From: Bordetella parapertussis
Lineage (GTDB): Bacteria > Pseudomonadota > Gammaproteobacteria > Burkholderiales > SG8-39
Direction: 5' to 3'
DNA length: 5,846 nt
Assembly (NCBI GenBank): GCA_945906975.1
Contig: CAMDRY010000225.1
Span: 1-5,846 of the forward strand
Shown: positions 5,506 through 5,846 of the stretch, in pieces
Layout of the letters: every line of letters begins with the position of its first letter
Numbering within the stretch: position 1 is the stretch's first letter
Program-made: the position numbers and the translations under genes
The notes under the pieces: generated by a model
What the model was told of the DNA's origin: nothing
Database searches by the model: none
Seen by the model: only the letters and a program-made list of their open reading frames with translations

Positions 5506-5846
5506 TTGAAACTATCGCAAATTCTGTTTTCCCAGGGCTTCGGCTCGCGCCGCGAATGCGAAGGACTGATCGTCTCCGGACAGGTCACGCTGGAGGGCGC
5601 GGTCTGCGACGACCCCGACCGCTCTGTCGCAGAACAAGGCCTGGTTTTCGGCGTGCGCGGCGAGCTGTGGCCCTACCACGCCAAGGCGCTGGTTCTACTG
5701 AACAAGCCCGCCGGCTACGAGTGCTCGCAAAAGCCCAAGCACCATTCGAGCGTCTACAGCCTGCTGCCCGCGCCACTACGCAACCGCGAGGTGCAGGCGG
5801 TGGGGCGGCTCGATGAAGACACCACCGGACTGCTGCTCTTGACCGA
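5506..5846 (+). CDS. rsuA: RsuA/RluB-family rRNA pseudouridine synthase, 5' part only
   Basis: Converts a uridine in rRNA to pseudouridine; the RsuA branch acts on 16S rRNA position 516. The visible 113 residues cover an N-terminal S4-like RNA-binding domain (about 1-58, with QILFSQGFGSRRECEGLI and the GQVTLEGAV turn) and the start of the catalytic domain. That part has LLNKPAGYECS at about 64-74 and GRLDEDTTGLLLLT at 100-113; Asp103 is the expected catalytic aspartate, close to Asp102 of E. coli RsuA. The gene runs off the right edge, so no stop is seen. I placed the start at TTG 5506 because the product then opens MKLSQILFSQGFG, as relatives do, and AGGA lies upstream; ATG at 5488 would add six residues (MLGWRT). 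The sense frame is intact. RsuA is favoured over RluB by the short N-terminus and the GYECS motif; the symbol is less sure than the family. Confidence 0.87.
   Translation, partial: MKLSQILFSQGFGSRRECEGLIVSGQVTLEGAVCDDPDRSVAEQGLVFGVRGELWPYHAKALVLLNKPAGYECSQKPKHHSSVYSLLPAPLRNREVQAVGRLDEDTTGLLLLT

Noticed and set aside
5331..5816. A 161-codon plus-strand open frame at the right end
   Set aside because: Arg-rich and out of frame with the clearly conserved pseudouridine synthase reading; it begins inside the repeat.

Overview
The window looks like chromosomal DNA from a proteobacterium, most likely a betaproteobacterium of the Burkholderiales type. The clues are a Bug/TctC-type periplasmic solute-binding protein (a family greatly expanded in that group), GC-rich coding DNA on the right, GC-rich intergenic palindromes, and an RsuA-type pseudouridine synthase that starts in the style of that clade. 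This placement rests on family knowledge and codon flavour, not on a search.

Left block (1-2125), with lower GC and more mixed codon use. An ABC-transporter ATPase of the NrtD/SsuB/TauB type reads leftward (784 to 5). A shared 60-bp AT-rich spacer separates it from a rightward 426-aa protein made of three tandem RidA/YjgF-like domains (845-2125). A Shine-Dalgarno sequence overlaps the ATPase stop codon, so the transporter operon probably continues off the left edge, where a permease would be expected. The block resembles an uptake-plus-metabolism module for a small, probably nitrogen- or sulfur-containing organic compound. The compound is not identifiable from the sequence.

Spacer 2126-2424 holds a small hairpin after the RidA stop, a short open stretch ending at 2301 that may be the tail of a decayed gene, a weak promoter candidate and a perfect Shine-Dalgarno sequence for the next gene. 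Base composition changes abruptly here.

Right block (2425-5846), GC-rich. An orphan Bug/TctC solute-binding protein (2425-3396, +) converges on two leftward alpha/beta-hydrolase genes (5245-4400, then 4327-3533). The downstream hydrolase looks like a 3-oxoadipate enol-lactonase relative, but glycine replaces its nucleophile serine while the Asp and His are kept. The upstream hydrolase keeps its serine elbow (GASSG) but has no His in the usual C-terminal position. Together with the binding protein they suggest uptake and turnover of a carboxylate or ester, which is inference only.

The convergent spacer 3397-3532 carries a perfect 18-bp palindrome and a diverged copy of a repeat. The better copy of that repeat is a two-hairpin BIME-like element at 5295-5400, upstream of the second hydrolase. 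The window ends inside an rsuA-like 16S rRNA pseudouridine synthase gene (5506 to the right edge, probably a TTG start). I see no tRNA, rRNA, CRISPR array, transposase or att site. The unusual content is the set of catalytically atypical enzymes (the three-domain Rid protein and the Ser-to-Gly hydrolase), not an obvious defence or mobile system.
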